Assembly: GCF_016801865.2 (NCBI RefSeq)
Contig: NC_068938.1
Location: 197,117,077 to 197,181,076 of the forward strand
Reading direction: 5' to 3'
DNA: 64,000 nt
DNA from: Culex pipiens pallens
Taxonomy: Eukaryota; Arthropoda; Insecta; Diptera; Culicidae
The position numbers and the translations under genes are program-made. This document shows positions 47,111-60,423 of this stretch, piece after piece (within the stretch, counting starts at the first letter, position 1; each line of letters begins with the position of its first letter). The notes under the pieces were generated by a model. It worked only from the letters and a program-made list of their open reading frames with translations, ran no database searches and was not told where the DNA came from.

Positions 47111-48345
47111 CGATATAATAGGGTGGTGAAGTTTTTTTTTTTGGTTTTGAACAGATTTTAAGATAAAAATTTAAAACAAATTTAAATATTCGAAGAAGAG
47201 TTCAGAAATTGATTTTTAAACTATTTAAATTTTATTTTATAACGTATATTTATGATTTAAATACTTTGGGTGAGACTTTGAAAACTTCAATTTAGGGTTT
47301 TTTTTAAAAAAAAGGTCCTTATAGTCATATGAAAGGTAAACGCTGAATCTGCGTAATAGCCTTTTTCCGCGTTGCTCAGCAACCAGAATTTCCGAAAAAT
47401 TGAGCTTCGATGTCTACAGAAGAGTTGTTGAAAATGGGAAGGGGAAACTTTTGGCTTGGTTAAAAATTAGGGTGGTTCACAATTAGGGTGTTTTCAAAAT
47501 GTTAACTTTTCAAGAATATATTTTGGATTTTCTGTATTCAAGAAAGTTGATGGGCTTGCCAATCCAAGCATCTTTAAACAAGACACGAACATTTTATCTC
47601 TCAGTCTAGGCGTCATCCATAATGTTTGTCACGCTAAAATCAGCCAAAATTTACCTTAAAACTAAATTTTACAATCTGAAGAAAAAAAAAATACAAGAAA
47701 AAAATAAAATCGGATAGGATAAATTTGTCAATTTAAAAAAATATTGAAAAATAATCTAGCGTGACGTCACGTTCTCACGTACCCCCAACCCTCCCCCACT
47801 TTTCACAATTAATCACGCCCTAGCCAGATTCACAGATTTGTCTGTGTTTCATAGACATTTGAGCTTGTGCCAGACATTTTTTGAGGAACACAAACTTTTT
47901 AAAAACTTCATTATGTTAATATTTTGTTGAAATATCAACCGCAACTTACTTTGTTAGCCTTCAAATGACTAAAAACACAATTTCTGATGGACTTCCATGA
48001 CTGTAAATTGATATATTTGAAATTTAGAAAAATACACAGACGTATACAGACTTTTTCAAAAACTTTTCAAAAAACCATGTGGCATCCCTGCGCCCTAAGG
48101 CTTTTACAACAAAAAAAGCATCTGAGCAAACCTTAAAAACCTTTAGCCTTGCAATTCAAAGTAAAGTTTAAGTGTGAAAAGTTACATTCGGGACTCTGAA
48201 AAAATATCGTATTTTGAAAAGTCAATTTGGGGTCAAAGTTTCAGCAATTTTCATGCATGCGATCTGTAAAACTGTGAACTTTTCGAAAATATTTTTTTCA
48301 AAAATACCAAAAATACTCAAAATACCGTTATTATGAAAAAAAATA
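47111..48345. other. stretch without recognised gene
   Basis: AT-rich. GTCATCCATAATGTTTGTCA at 47606 and TAGCGTGACGTCACG at 47759 look like the ends of another palindromic repeat. No coding sequence. Confidence 0.45.
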
Positions 48346-48349
48346 TGCA

Positions 48350-49255
48350 ATCCGAGATTTTGGGGTCTATCGATTCCTTACACCATATCCCATCTCTGTG
48401 CAAAAAATAAAAACATTCGCTGATGTAGTTTTCGAGATACAGCCCTTTTAAGATGTTACATCCGATTTTCAATAAGAAAACCAAAACAATCAATACAATT
48501 TTAGCATTTCAAAGAATATGCATTTCGAGATAATGATGTTTTTTGCTTCATATGACTGTCAAGTATCTCTGGGCCAAGTTTCAGAAGGTTTGCTGATGTA
48601 GTTCTCGAGATACAGCCATTTTAAAATGTTATTTCCGATCCATTCCGAGAAAATCTATAAAATCAATACAATTGCAGCACTTTAATGAATATGCATTTCG
48701 AGATAAAGGTGTTTTTTGCATCATATGACTGTCAAGAATCTCTGGGCCAAGTTTCAGAAGGTTTGTTGATGTAGTTCTCGAGAATTGATTTTATGGATTT
48801 TCTTTGAAAAAAACGGAAATAACATTTTAAAATGGCTGTATCTCGAGAACTACATCAGCAAACCTTCTGAAACTTGGCCCAGAGATACTTGACAGTGATA
48901 TGAAGCAAAAAACACTTTTATCTCGAAATGCATATTCATGAAAGTGCTGGAATTGTATTGATTTTATGAATTTTCTTTGAAAAAACGGAAATAACATTTT
49001 AAAATGGCTGTATCTCGAGAACTACATCAGCAAACCTTCTGAAACTTGGCCCAGAGATACTTGGCAGTCATATGAAGCAAAAAATACCTTTATCTCGAAA
49101 TGCATATTCATTAAAGTGCTGCAATTGTATTGATTTTATGGATTTTCTTTGAAAAAAACGGAAATAACATTTTAAAAGGGCTGTATCTCGAGAGATCTTG
49201 CACAGAGATGGGCTATGGTGTAAGGAATCGATAGACCCCAAAATCTCAGATTGCA
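48350..49255. repeat. foldback with tandem subunits in each arm
   Basis: Outer ends GAGATTTTGGGGTCTATCGA and its complement. A ~175-bp unit containing TCTCGAGATACAGCC, CATATGACTGTCAAG and CTCTGGGCCAAGTTTCAG occurs about twice in the left arm and three times, inverted, in the right arm, converging near 48790. The arms are therefore unequal. No coding content. Confidence 0.8.
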
Positions 49256-49259
49256 TTTT

Positions 49260-52145
49260 TTTTTTTTCATAATAATGGTATTTTGAGCACCGTGGTCACT
49301 CTTCGACATTATCTTCAAAATAAAATCCGAATAATGCTCATGTTTAGTTAAAGTCATATCTCAAAAACGGTGCACTTTATCAAAACTTCGGCGAAGTAAT
49401 AATTTATTGCAAACTCGATTTTACATTAAAAACTGTTGTTTTTTTTTAGAATGCCGTTGTTATTTTTTCAACGAAAAACAATTTCGTCAATGCTTGATAT
49501 TTTGTAAACTGATGGTTGTAAAAGAACTGGGCAGATGAAAAATGCTTTTTAAAACACTTTTTGTATTCAAATGTTAAAAGCATGGCTTGTAATTTCAATT
49601 TGGTTTCTACGCGGGACTTACACTTACTATCAATCCAAACGTTGGGTAAGTGTCAGCTCTGTGTAAAGAGGGTGTTAAACTTAAAAGTGACCCCGCTTGT
49701 TTGACAACAGTTAGTGCCAAAACATCGAAGTTTCAGTACATCCCGATTTGAAACATTAGGACTAAAAATCATTTTTTCACTAAACTTTTAAAGGTCGTTC
49801 CTTAGCAACCATGAGTCAGATCAACAAAATAGAAACTTGTTTAAAATTTTCTCAGATCAAAACAATATAGTTTTTTTTTCGGGTGCATTCTTTCATGCAT
49901 TATTCATAAATTTCAAATAATTGAACATTGTCTACGCTCGCGGAAAGAACAGGGGTGACTGAAATTTCAGAAAAGATTTCATGTTATGTTTGTGAAAAAC
50001 AATAAATAAAAGTTTTCCCATATTTTCCAAGATATCGTCAACTGAACTTGGGGGGCTAAATGAGAAACACATAGAATAACTCAAAAATGTTTCAAAATGT
50101 TATCAAAGTTTTCAACGATATCAACATTCCTTTCTTCGAAATCCAAACCCAGTGAACCACCCTACCAGCTATGCTGGCATGCCATGGGCCGTGTGGGTGT
50201 GTGTGGTGCAACATGCCTACCACAAGCGAGAGACACACGGCACGGCACGGTGCGGCGACCACTTCTTCCTCGTCGTAGGGGGTTGTCTCGTATACAGTTG
50301 TGGACCAGGACGTAGGTATATACATTTAAACGTGTATAACAACACCACATTCAGACGACAGCCGGAGTTCCGATTTAGACTGCACAGAGAAATAATTAAA
50401 TTCTCAAGATGATTTGGATGCTTGCAATTGTAATGCAAATTAGGATGCTTATCAATCATAAAATTAAATAATGTGTGGAAGAAAAAGAGTGTCAAAGCAA
50501 TGATATTATTATTTTTGCCTATTTCAATAAATATTACAAAAGATGAACGAATAGAGAACGAACTAAAACTAACTTTTGAATGGAAATCATGTAGTATATT
50601 ATAATTAAAATGTTTAATTATAATTATTGAGAATAAATTTGAACATGTTGTTACTGAAAAGACTAATAAACATATAAAACACAATAGCTTATAGGACCTT
50701 TTTAAAATAACTTTAGAATTCTTCTAAATCATAAAATTTCTGACTTTAAAAAAATCTATAATTTCCAATGATCTAAAATAAATTTAATTTAAATTAAAGT
50801 TTTCTAAAAATTGCCATTAACAACACCCGATCCAACTCAGAAAATCAAAATCCTCGTCTCTTTTGATATTCCCACTCAATGGTATTAGTACCGTGGGCAC
50901 GATACGGGAATGATTCAACACACAGCTACCAAATACAAACACACCGGTTTTAGTCGGAACCGACGACGACAACCGCAGCAGCACATAGCCTCAAGAGATG
51001 ATCGGTTTTGCTACACGGTCGTCGTCGTCGTCGTAGCGGCTTCTGGGATGGCCTGCGGGATTGTCCCTTTCGACGGGAGTTGACCCACCACCAAAATAAC
51101 CCAAACAGGCAAACGAACGGGTTCAGGCAGAGTTACACTCAGTGGCGTGAATTTGCTGACATGGAAATTATAACATAAAAGTAGGCTGGCTGGTTCTTTG
51201 TCCTTTTTTACAATCTAAAACTGTATTCCATATCATCTCACAACAAAGTTCGATTTTCAAAAAAAAAACATTAAAAAAAATCATATTGCAAATCGCAAGC
51301 AGTGAAATTTTGGGAAAGTATAATTTGTATCAGACCTGGAATATGTTGATACAGCTTATCTCAGTCTCAGGTATTGTTAGTACTCGAACTACGGCCAATG
51401 ACCCATTTCAGCATAGCACAGAACCAAGCGGTTTATTCAAGGGTTTATTAGCGTTGTTGCTTTTCGCCCCAGTTCACAGTGCACAGTGGTCCAGATAACT
51501 CCAAAGAATGCCAAAATATGGGCAAAATCGATATTTTTGCACTTTGGTTAAATTCTGAGGGCAAATTCAGATTCAGCTGGCAAAATAACATGGAAGAACA
51601 TATAGATGGAAATGTCCGAATTTCGTTAGGGTGGTCCAGTACAAGTTTCCCTTTAAAATACAACAAATGCATATGAAACTATCTTGAGTTTATCCAAAAA
51701 TAACCTTGAGATTTTTTCAGCGTTTGTAGTGTTGTGTTGGGAGGACGCTTTTTCAAGAGGTTTGTGATTTGAAATTGCATCTTTTTACCACAAAATGGCT
51801 GTAACTTATGACCTGTGTGATGAATAGAGGAGAAAATCGCGACGTCAGAAATGAACTCAAGTCACTCAAAGTTCATTTTGTGAGTGACTTTAACAGTTTG
51901 GCCCAGTTTGACAGCTACATTGTCCCCAGTTTGCTGTGGGAGAGAAAAGGAGGCGAATACTTTATGAAAATCAAATCCTGTCAAAATTCCTAGCCACAAT
52001 TTTTTTTACAGAGAAAATGCGTAACGTGATTTTGGAATGATCCCTGTTTGTTTACATCTACATGACTTGAGCATGTTTGAGCATGACTTTTTCTGGTAAA
52101 TGAGATAATCAGTGGTATGGGTTTTATTTCAACTAGTTTTTGACT
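49260..52145. other. stretch without recognised gene
   Basis: Contains a fragment of the CACTCAA MITE family at 49610-49745, GC-richer segments at 50140-50330 and 50830-51120 (with a GTCGTCGTCGTCG run near 51020), and AT-rich DNA. Open frames in the GC-richer parts overlap on both strands and match nothing recognised. Confidence 0.45.
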
Positions 52146-52149
52146 TTTT

Positions 52150-53008
52150 GCCTTCCTCACGTTACTGAGGAAAGGCTATAAAATCACTCGAAAAACGAAA
52201 TTCTTAATTAGACCTCCTAGACCCACCTTCATGTATACCTATCGACTCAGAATCAAATTCTGAGCAAATGTCTGTGTGTGTGGTGGGATGTTGATCAAAA
52301 AATTGTCACTCGATTATCTCGACATTGGCTGAACCGATTTTGTCCGTTTTGGCCTCATTCGATCCGTCTTGGGGTCCCATAAGTCGCTATTAAAAATGAT
52401 AAAGTTAAGTTAAGTACTTCAAAAGTTATGCTAAAAAACGAGTTTAACAAAAGTCCGGAAGATTGTAAAAAGGGTGGTTTTTGTAAGAAAACCCGTCATG
52501 CTATACATTTTTAGAAAGGTATTTAAAAGACCTTTCCAACGCGTCCAAGACATTGAAGATCTGACAAGTCTATCAAAAGTTATAAGCACTTAAGTGTTAT
52601 TTATACGCTTTTTGGAGGCCGGATCTCAGATATGTTGATGAAAACGTTGTCCGGAACTCTCATGCAACCTATTGTTGGATAGGTATTCAAAAGAGCTTTC
52701 CAATGCGTCTAAAACATTGAAGATCTGACAACCCTATCAAAAGTTATAAGCACTTAAGTGTTATTTACGCACTTTTTCGAGGCCGGATCTCAGATATTTT
52801 GATGAAAATGCTGTCCGGATCTCTTATGCGACCAATCGTTGGATAGGTATTCAAAATACTTTTCCAACGCGTCCAAAACATTGAAGATCTGACAACCTTA
52901 TCAAAAGTTATAAGCACTTAAGTGTTATTTACGCACTTTCTGCATTTTGAATAGCACCCTTTAAATGTGAGGAAGGCGCCAACCACCTAAAGGGGAATTA
53001 AGTAAAGT
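52150..53008. repeat. GCCTTCCTCAC-family repeat (copy 3, longest)
   Basis: Starts GCCTTCCTCACGTTACTGAG and ends GTGAGGAAGGCGCC plus ~30 bp. Three internal tandem units of ~165 bp each include GACCTTTCCAACGCGTCC-like, GAAGATCTGACA and AAGCACTTAAGTGTTATTT. Unit number differs from the 17.2 kb copy, which has two. Confidence 0.75.
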
Positions 53009-53364
53009 TTTTGTTGTAAAATTGTGTGTGGTTTTAAGTTTTGAATAATTATAAATGGTCGAAGATGCCAAATGTCTAGCACTTGATCTATCCAAGGCAT
53101 ATGTCTTCTGAAAAAAGTTAAAAAGGACTTTTTGAAAATAATTTAAAATTTAAGCATTAGAAGATATACCGAGTTCTGAAAAGCTTTTAAAAAACATATT
53201 AGTGTACATTTTTACGAATAAAATTGATAAATAATTCTATGGCGTGTATCTCGAGTAGGTCGAGAGCTGAAAATTTGGCATGTTCGACAAACTTTCATGA
53301 AATGGTCTCCTCTACAACTTTGCCGAAGACACCGAAGCCTATCCAACAAAGTCAATACCTTTAA

Positions 53365-55296
53365 GAGCAATTCTCTACGAAATCGGTCTTTTTTCTTCAA
53401 TTTTAATTTTTGTATTTTTTAATCCGACTGAAACTTTTTTGGTGCCTTCGGTATGCCCAGAGAAGCCATTTTGCATCATTAGTTTGTCCATATAATTTTC
53501 CATACAAATTTGGCAGCTGTCCATACAAAAATGATGTATGAAAATTCAAAAATCTGTATCTTTTGAAGGAATTTTTTGATCGATTTGGTGTCTTCGGCAA
53601 AGTTGTAGGTATGGATACGGACTACACTGGAAAAAAATAATACACGGTAAAAAAAATTTGGTGATTTTTTTATTTAACTTTTTATCACTAAAACTTGATT
53701 TACAAAAAAACACTATTTTTAATTTTTTTTATTTTTTGATATGTTTTAGAGGACATAAAATGCCAACTTTTCAGAAATTTCCAGGTTGTGCAAAAAATCA
53801 TTGACCGAGTTATGAATTTTTTAATCAATACTGATTTTTTCAAAAAATCGAAATTTTGGTCGTAAAATTTTTCAACTTCATTTTTCGATGTAAAATCAAA
53901 TTTGCAATCAAAAAGTACTTTAGTGAAATTTTGATAAAGTGCACCGTTTTCAAGTTATAGCCATATTTAAGTGACTTTTTTGAAAATAGTCGCAGTTTTT
54001 TATTTTTTAAAATTAGTGCACATGTTTGCCCAGTTTTGAAAAAAATATTTTTGAAAAGCTGAGAAAATTCTCTATATTTTGCTTATTCGGACTTTGTTGA
54101 TACGACCTTTAGTTGCTGAGATATTGCAATGCAAAGGTTTAAAAACAGGAAAATTGATGTTTTCTAAGTTTCACCCAAACAACCCACCATTTTCTATCGT
54201 CAATATCTCAGCAACTAATGGTCCGATTTTCAATGTTAATATATGAAACAATTGTGAAATTTTCCGATCTTTTCGAAAAAAATATTTTCAAAATTTTCAA
54301 ATCAAGACTAACATTTTAAAAGGGCGTAATATTGAATGTTTGGCCTTTTTGAAATGTTAGTCTTGATTTGAAAATTCCAAAAATATTTTTTTCGAAAAGA
54401 TCGGAAAATTTCACAATTGTTTCATGTATTAACATTGAAAATCGGACCATTAGTTGCTAAGATATTGACGATAGAAAATGGTGGGTTGTTTGGGTGAGAC
54501 TTAGAAATCATCAATTTTCCTGTTTTTAAACCTTTGCATTGCAATATCTCAGCAACTAAAGGTCGTATCAACAAAGTCCGAATAAGCAAAATATAGAGAA
54601 TTTTCTCAGCTTTTCAAAAATATTCTTTTCAAAACTGGGCAAACATGTGCACTAATTTTAAAAAATGAAAAACTGCGACTATTTTCAAAAAAGTCACTTA
54701 AATATGGCTATAACTTGAAAACGGTGCACTTTATCAAAATTTCACTGAAGTACTTTTTGATTGCAAATTTAATTTTACATCGAAAAATGAAGTTGAAAAA
54801 TTTTTACGACCAAAATTTCGATTTTTTGAAAAAATCAGTATTGATTAAAAAATTCATAACTCGGTCAATGATTTTTTGCACAACCTGGAAATTTCTGAAA
54901 AGTTGGCATTTTATGTCCTCTAAAACATATCAAAAAATAAAAAAAATTAAAAATAGTGTTTTTTTGTAAATCAAGTTTTAGTGACAAAAAGTTAAATAAA
55001 AAAATCACCAAATTTTTTTTACCGTGTATTATTTTTTTCTAGTGTAGTCCGTATCCATACCTACAACTTTGCCGAAGACACCAAATCGATCAAAAAATTC
55101 CTTCAAAAGATACAGATTTTTGAATTTTCATACATCATTTTTGTATGGACAGCTGCCAAATTTGTATGGAAAATTATATGGACAAACTAATGATGCAAAA
55201 TGGCTTCTTTGGGCATACCGAAGGCACCAAAAAAGTTTCAGTCGGATTAAAAAATACAAAAAAAATCGAATGACCGAAATCCTAGAGAACTGCTCT
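53365..55296. mobile_element. 1.93 kb foldback element (near-perfect palindrome, copy 2)
   Basis: The arms mirror each other around about 54330. The sequence is closely similar to 5071-7019 over its whole length, including the peptide shadows at 53403-53600 and 55069-55263. Ends GAGCAATTCTCTACG and TAGAGAACTGCTC. An older, diverged fragment of the family lies just to the left (53200-53360). Confidence 0.88.
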
Positions 55297-55299
55297 AAG

Positions 55300-56540
55300 C
55301 AAACAATTTTATTTGGATTTTAGATTTTTTTTTGTGCTGAGTGTACGCCTGTATGCTTGTATGTGTAGTACAAGATTAGCCTCTACTCCGGAACTGCTAC
55401 AGAAGGAAGAGCGAAAATAACGTTTAAAAGGTGACAGTTCCTCATACCAACTTGGGACCTGGGGAATATCTACCAGAAGCCGCGGCAAATGCAAATCACC
55501 ATGTTCCTTCGTATAGCAGTCTATGTAATTGTAGCTGATAGGACTTTTGATTGAAATGGTTATTTACTCAAATGAACCATTTTGTAGAATGTTCAAACGG
55601 TTAATTTCTCTTTAAAATTTATTTTGGTTAATTCATGATAGAATTCAAGATTTTACAAGGAATAAAACAACATTCGTCGAATTTTCTCATTCGGTCAAAT
55701 GGCCCACAACCCTCCTTGGTTTATCGTACTTCGCTTAAAGAGAGGATTGAACCCGGTGGTGGTGATGGTGGCCAAAGAGGACAGGACCCGTGGGGAAACA
55801 CCCTATTAAGCAGATACGCGAAAAATATGAGCGAATAGAGTAGGGCGTACCAATGTGGCAACATAATGTATTGGCCCAACAGCGGAGGAGAAAACAAGCG
55901 AGAGGAAGAAAACAGCAGCAATAATAATAATAACCTCTCGCGCGGGGAACCAGATTCTGGCCACGACCGACCGGCCTGACCTGGCTCTGGCCAGACCGGT
56001 TCTGTTGGGACTGTGCTGCAGTTGGTATTATACCTATAGGTTGAGGTTGGTGTGCGGAAATTTTGCTTAAATTATTTTCGCCGGGTGCGGAGGCGAATGA
56101 ACCGCGGGATAGCCGAGTCGTTTTAGTTTGGGTTTAGTTTGCATTGCAAGTTATGGAAATTTGGCTGTTTTTGATTTGCTCCCGTGCGGAAGTTCGTGCG
56201 CGGTGGGAATGTAAACTATTGTGGGGTGGAGGAAGAGGTTAGCAGTGCGTTGATTTTTATGATGGAAAAGATAGGTTAATTTTATTGTCCCTTTTTCTTC
56301 GGTTTAGACGTCCAACAAACATGAGTTTAGGGCTAAGAACATAGTTCAGTCACCGACTATTGTTCGTTAAAAAGTTATTTAAAGAAAAAAGAGAACATGT
56401 TTAATTTAAAAAAAAAAAAACAATTTTAGACAAATCAACAATTCTTCTAACATTTTCCTGTTTGCATTTAGATAGAAATGCTCAAAAGTTGCACTTTTCA
56501 ATGCTTTAATGAGTTACTTTTAGTATAGATAAACAGACCA
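55300..56540. other. stretch without recognised gene, GC-richer core
   Basis: 55690-56240 is noticeably richer in G and C, with an AAT run near 55918 and an imperfect palindrome (CCGGCCTGACCTGGC, then TCTGGCCAGACCGG). It could be regulatory or an untranslated exon, but no splice-supported coding frame was found. Confidence 0.4.
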
Positions 56541-56545
56541 TTTGT

Positions 56546-56706
56546 GGAGTTTTTTTAAGATCCAATAAACCTAATTTTCTGTTTTTGCTTTTTGGGTGTT
56601 TTTTAAGTACCCCTGAGTCAGGGGGCCCTGACTCAAGACGGTTTCAAAAACCCTCAAAAAGCAAAAACTGGAAATTTGGTTATTGGACCTTTTCAAAAAA
56701 AATCCA
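56546..56706. mobile_element. hairpin MITE (GGTCCAATAAACC family, copy 1, diverged)
   Basis: GATCCAATAAACCTAATTTTC is mirrored by GAAATTTGGTTATTGGACC. Outer edges are TGGAGTTTTTTT and AAAAAAAATCCAG. Same family as 61115-61268, with more mismatches between its arms. Confidence 0.75.
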
Positions 56707-56815
56707 GATTTCGTCACTATAGACAAGAAAATTGTGAAGTCAGAAATGAACTTTCAGTCAGGGTTCTAAGCTGATAGGGTAAATATACAATTTTTCAGTC
56801 CATTTCTATTTTCTA

Positions 56816-57003
56816 CACTCAAAGTAAAAAGTATCCTTTTTTCAAATTTACCCGTCGTCACCCTTTAAAAGGGTATCGAAAATGTACTGAATTTGACATA
56901 CCCTTTTAAAAGGGTGACGCCGGGTGAACTTTAAAAACGGATAGAAAGTATCCTTTTTGAGGATGGAAAGTACCCTTTGGAGGGATACTTCTGACTTTGA
57001 GTG
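56816..57003. mobile_element. TA-flanked MITE (CACTCAAAGT ends)
   Basis: CACTCAAAGTAAAAAGTATCC-type left end and GGATACTTCTGACTTTGAGTG right end, TA on both sides. The internal CCCTTTTAAAAGGG palindrome occurs in partial repeats. Confidence 0.8.
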
Positions 57004-57311
57004 TACCATTACCATTACAGCTTTCTTGAAGTGTTTTGGTTATTTCAAAGTTAATAATGAAAGCTTAAATAAAAATGAGCAAGGGAGCAAACTCTCCATT
57101 GTTAATTTTAGCAAAACAATGCAAACGGGCTGATGTGCGTTCGTTTGCTTGACATTTGTACAAATTTCTCTGTAAAACTAAAAAAAAACAATACCATCAA
57201 CTTTTGGGCATCATTTTTCTGGAACATTTTGCTTTTCGAAAAAAAATTTAGTAAATTAAAAATGGCGAATTTTCAAAATTTCTTACGCAAACTCAATTTG
57301 TCACTTACATC

Positions 57312-57900
57312 CAGGGTTGCCAAGTTGCCAGATAAATCTTGGAATGCCACACAGAAAAAAAATCATGGTAATGTTACATCTGGGAAGGGGTACATCTTTT
57401 ATGTCAGAAAAAAGGTGTAATTTTACCTCTGGAAATGTGTAATTTTATCACTTTTCTGGTGTAATGTCACTTTTTCAGTCTAAATTGACGTAAAATTACA
57501 CCATAAAAGAGGTAATATTCAACCTTCCAAAATTACAGCTTCCAAATTTACATTATTTTTTTCTGTGCAGATTTTTCAAGTGTCAGTCAGAATAAAGATT
57601 CACCCTTCTCTTTGCTAGATTTTGACAGATTTTGTCAGATTTTTCACTTTATGCCCATTTTGAACAACTTTTTGATTAAAATGAACGAATTTAATTGGAA
57701 ATCAAAAAAATAAGAACGTGTTTTTCTTAACGAAAATGCAAATTCAACATTTTTGAGGCCATAAAATCAATTAAATCATCTGAATTCTACAAACATTAGA
57801 AATAATTTACATCCTCCCTCTCCTTCACTATTTAGAATTGTCTGCCAGATTTTTTATCGATACTTTGCCAGATTTTAAAAATTGTGACCTGGCAACCCTG
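57312..57900. mobile_element. hAT-type MITE with perfect 8-bp target duplication
   Basis: CAGGGTTGCCAAGTTGCCAG on the left and CTGGCAACCCTG on the right. CTTACATC at 57304-57311 and 57901-57908. Interior contains repeated TTGCCAGATTTT-like words and a second MITE at 57350-57567. Confidence 0.88.
57350..57567. mobile_element. CACAGAAAAAA-ended MITE nested in hAT MITE
   Basis: CACAGAAAAAAAATCATGG to ATTTTTTTCTGTG, reverse orientation to the 31526 copy and closely similar to it. Confidence 0.82.
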
Positions 57901-57972
57901 CTTACATCACTGTTTCAGGTACTGACAACATACCTCGATCTACTTACGATAAACCAATTTCAAAAATGCTTA

Positions 57973-58210
57973 CACGCAGAAAAATAAGGCATATTTGAAT
58001 CATCAAAACGTTTTGTTGATTTGAAAATCAAGATTTTTGTTGAATCAACGCTAAACGTCAAAGCTACTTTTTCAAAACAACAAAAGATTTTTGTGGAATC
58101 GAAAAAATCAAGGTTTGTTTCAACGCAAAATCGGCGTAGATTATATTCAACAGAATTTTTGTTGAATCAAACCTCGTACAGGCTGATTCTACAAAATATT
58201 TTTCTGCGTG
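57973..58210. mobile_element. CACGCAGAAAAAT MITE flanked by TA (copy 1)
   Basis: CACGCAGAAAAATAAGGC to AATATTTTTCTGCGTG, with TA on both sides. The interior is rich in TTGATTCAAC-type words that pair across the element (GAATCAACG with CGTTGATT in the other copy). A second, inverted copy is nested in a MITE at 61547-61794. Confidence 0.82.
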
Positions 58211-58760
58211 TAAGATTGTTCATTTACACGTCATTAAGGGCACACTAAAAACAAATGAAATATTGTTTCAATTTGAAGAAAACCGAAAATTAGTGTCGGA
58301 GGTCACGGTGGCTTTTACGGCTTTTTGAAAACTCATCCGAGTTATGTTTATTTTTCCAAATATTGTGCTTTGTTTTGTATCAGCAATTGACATGCCAAAT
58401 TAATCATCATTTCATTATTTCCTTATTGAAAGGCCGAACCAGCCTTCAATGAGCTATAAAAATGAACAAAAATTACCATTAAAATTAAAGTACATAAAAA
58501 TTAAAAAAAAAGTTTATGTTTTTTTCTCAAGAAAAAAAGGATTAAGTTTCATCAGAAAAAAAATGTTATGTTACCTCTAAAAGTGCGTATACTTACAACT
58601 TTTTAGGTACACAGAAAAAAATCAGTAATACGGCTGCGTGTAACAAGGCTGTGTTATTTTATTAAATTGCATGTATTATTAAACCCATCAGTATGGAAAA
58701 CCTACTTAACCGAAACGTCAGATTGACGTAGGAAATTGTGCTTTAAAATCTTGTTCGGTC

Positions 58761-58832
58761 TGATAGTCGTGCGGGCTAAGGCGCCAGTATCTCTGAGCTG
58801 GGTTTGAATCCCATCGATTGAAACTTTTTTTT
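58761..58832 (+). mobile_element. tRNA-Leu-derived SINE or retropseudogene
   Basis: GTCGTGCGGGCTAAGGCGCC resembles the A-box region of leucine tRNA, and GGGTTTGAATCCC is a B-box. The anticodon arm and variable loop are missing between them, so it is not a functional tRNA. A run of seven T residues, a polymerase III terminator, follows at 58826. Confidence 0.65.
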
Positions 58833-59207
58833 CTGTTCAGAAAAGCGTAAGGTGATGTGCATGCTTTTGCATAGGACGATTTCATTAAATTTTAATGAAT
58901 TTGGGAGTTTGAAATTTCTCGCAGAACATTTCATTTCCTTTTATAGGTCCCTACTACCAATTTGTTCTATTTCCACGGAAGGAATCTGGAATCCAAAATT
59001 TCACCTTATTTTTTTTCTGATATTATGAAACTATAAGATTAGTGGCGCATTTCAATTTTCTCGAATTATGATATTATACTCTGTTTAGGGGCCTTACACG
59101 AAAAAAATGTAAATGTACTCTTAAAATTTTTACGCTATCCGTATTTTCACTTTTATTTACAGTGATATTATCATTCTTATCCTTTCCTGCAGTTTTATTG
59201 CTGTTTA

Positions 59208-59269
59208 TGACGTCAAATCAAAATTGCGAAAATGATAGTGTCGAAAACCCCGGCTTATCACTGACGTCA
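59208..59269. promoter_or_regulatory. two perfect CRE palindromes
   Basis: TGACGTCA at 59208-59215 and again at 59262-59269, 54 bp apart, matching the CREB/ATF consensus. Two perfect 8-mers this close are unlikely by chance in AT-rich DNA, but no linked transcript is demonstrated. Confidence 0.4.
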
Positions 59270-60377
59270 CCCGCGCGACCCTCGAATCGATCATGCAAAA
59301 AAAAACAAAAAAAACCTTTCTCTAACTTCCCAAAACCCCAAACAGGTTCAACCTGACGGCCACTGTGCGCCACTAACACCACCAGCACGCGCCACCAACA
59401 CAGCCATAAACGGGATAGATGCTCTCACGCACACCATCGCAAAGTCTCGAATCAAATCGCACAAAAAGAACCCCGCACGATAATGAGACGAAAATCCATC
59501 AAAGGAAAAACGAGAATCTTTTATTTTTCGCAGGTACACACGCAGACTGTCTCGTTTTCTCCTCCGAGTTAAAAATATAACAAAACACGCGTTTTCATTC
59601 ATTTTCCACCCCCACCCACACATGCGAACCGGTTTGATAAATTTCCCCGGAAAACCGGAAGAAAAATGCACTGTTGTTGGTATTGTGGATTTCGACGAAA
59701 AATTCTTTCGCCGCAACCGCCTCCACCGCGGTGTCATCATGAATGACCGTCGTCAAGTGTGTGTGTGCGTGACACACGCCAAGGGGTGATACTCGTTTGA
59801 CACTCACTCACTGTGTCGCGCGCTTGTGTGTGTGTGTGCCCGAGACCCGCCGACGAACTTGCTGGAACATCTCTCACACCGAGAGGGCCCCTTGATTTCC
59901 ATTTTTGGGTGCATTTTGATTGACTGAAATTCCTCTGAAAAATTTGCACACAAAATCACGCACACAGCCCACTATGATTAACTCCCATCGCCAAGTGGTA
60001 GTGGTGCACGCCCTTGTCACGCTCACGAACCCTCCCCCGTTCACGAAAATAAAGCAAAAGAAGAAAACACACCGACTACTGCGATTGCTGCTGATGATCG
60101 AAATGGCCGAGAAGCCCAACTCCCAACACAAACATACACACGCACTCGCGGGACGACACACCGTGACACACGTCGTAGTTGGACTGCAAACCGACACTAA
60201 CTGATTTGGTGGGCCGGACAGGGCTGCCAGCAGGACGGCTCGATGTCGGCCCAGGGTTGTTGGTGTTGGTGACGGGACGCTGTGTGTCACGATGAATGAA
60301 TCGCGATGGTACGAACACACGCGCAAGCAGACGGGGTGGGGTCGTCGGGTGGTTTTCGCGTACGCCACTGACCTTTG

Positions 60378-60423
60378 TGAGGGGTTTGTTTTGGAATCTT
60401 GTCAGTTGTGACGGTATTCTAAA
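60378..60423 (-). other. possible small exon on minus strand
   Basis: Bounded by an acceptor-like TTTTTTTTCTTCAAATTTTAG and a donor-like CACAAAG|GTCAGT on the minus strand, 46 nt. All that supports it is the splice consensus. Confidence 0.15.

Noticed and set aside
58761..58832. Possible tRNA-Leu gene
   Set aside because: The segment between the D-arm and T-arm is too short for an anticodon stem. Best read as a retroposed fragment.
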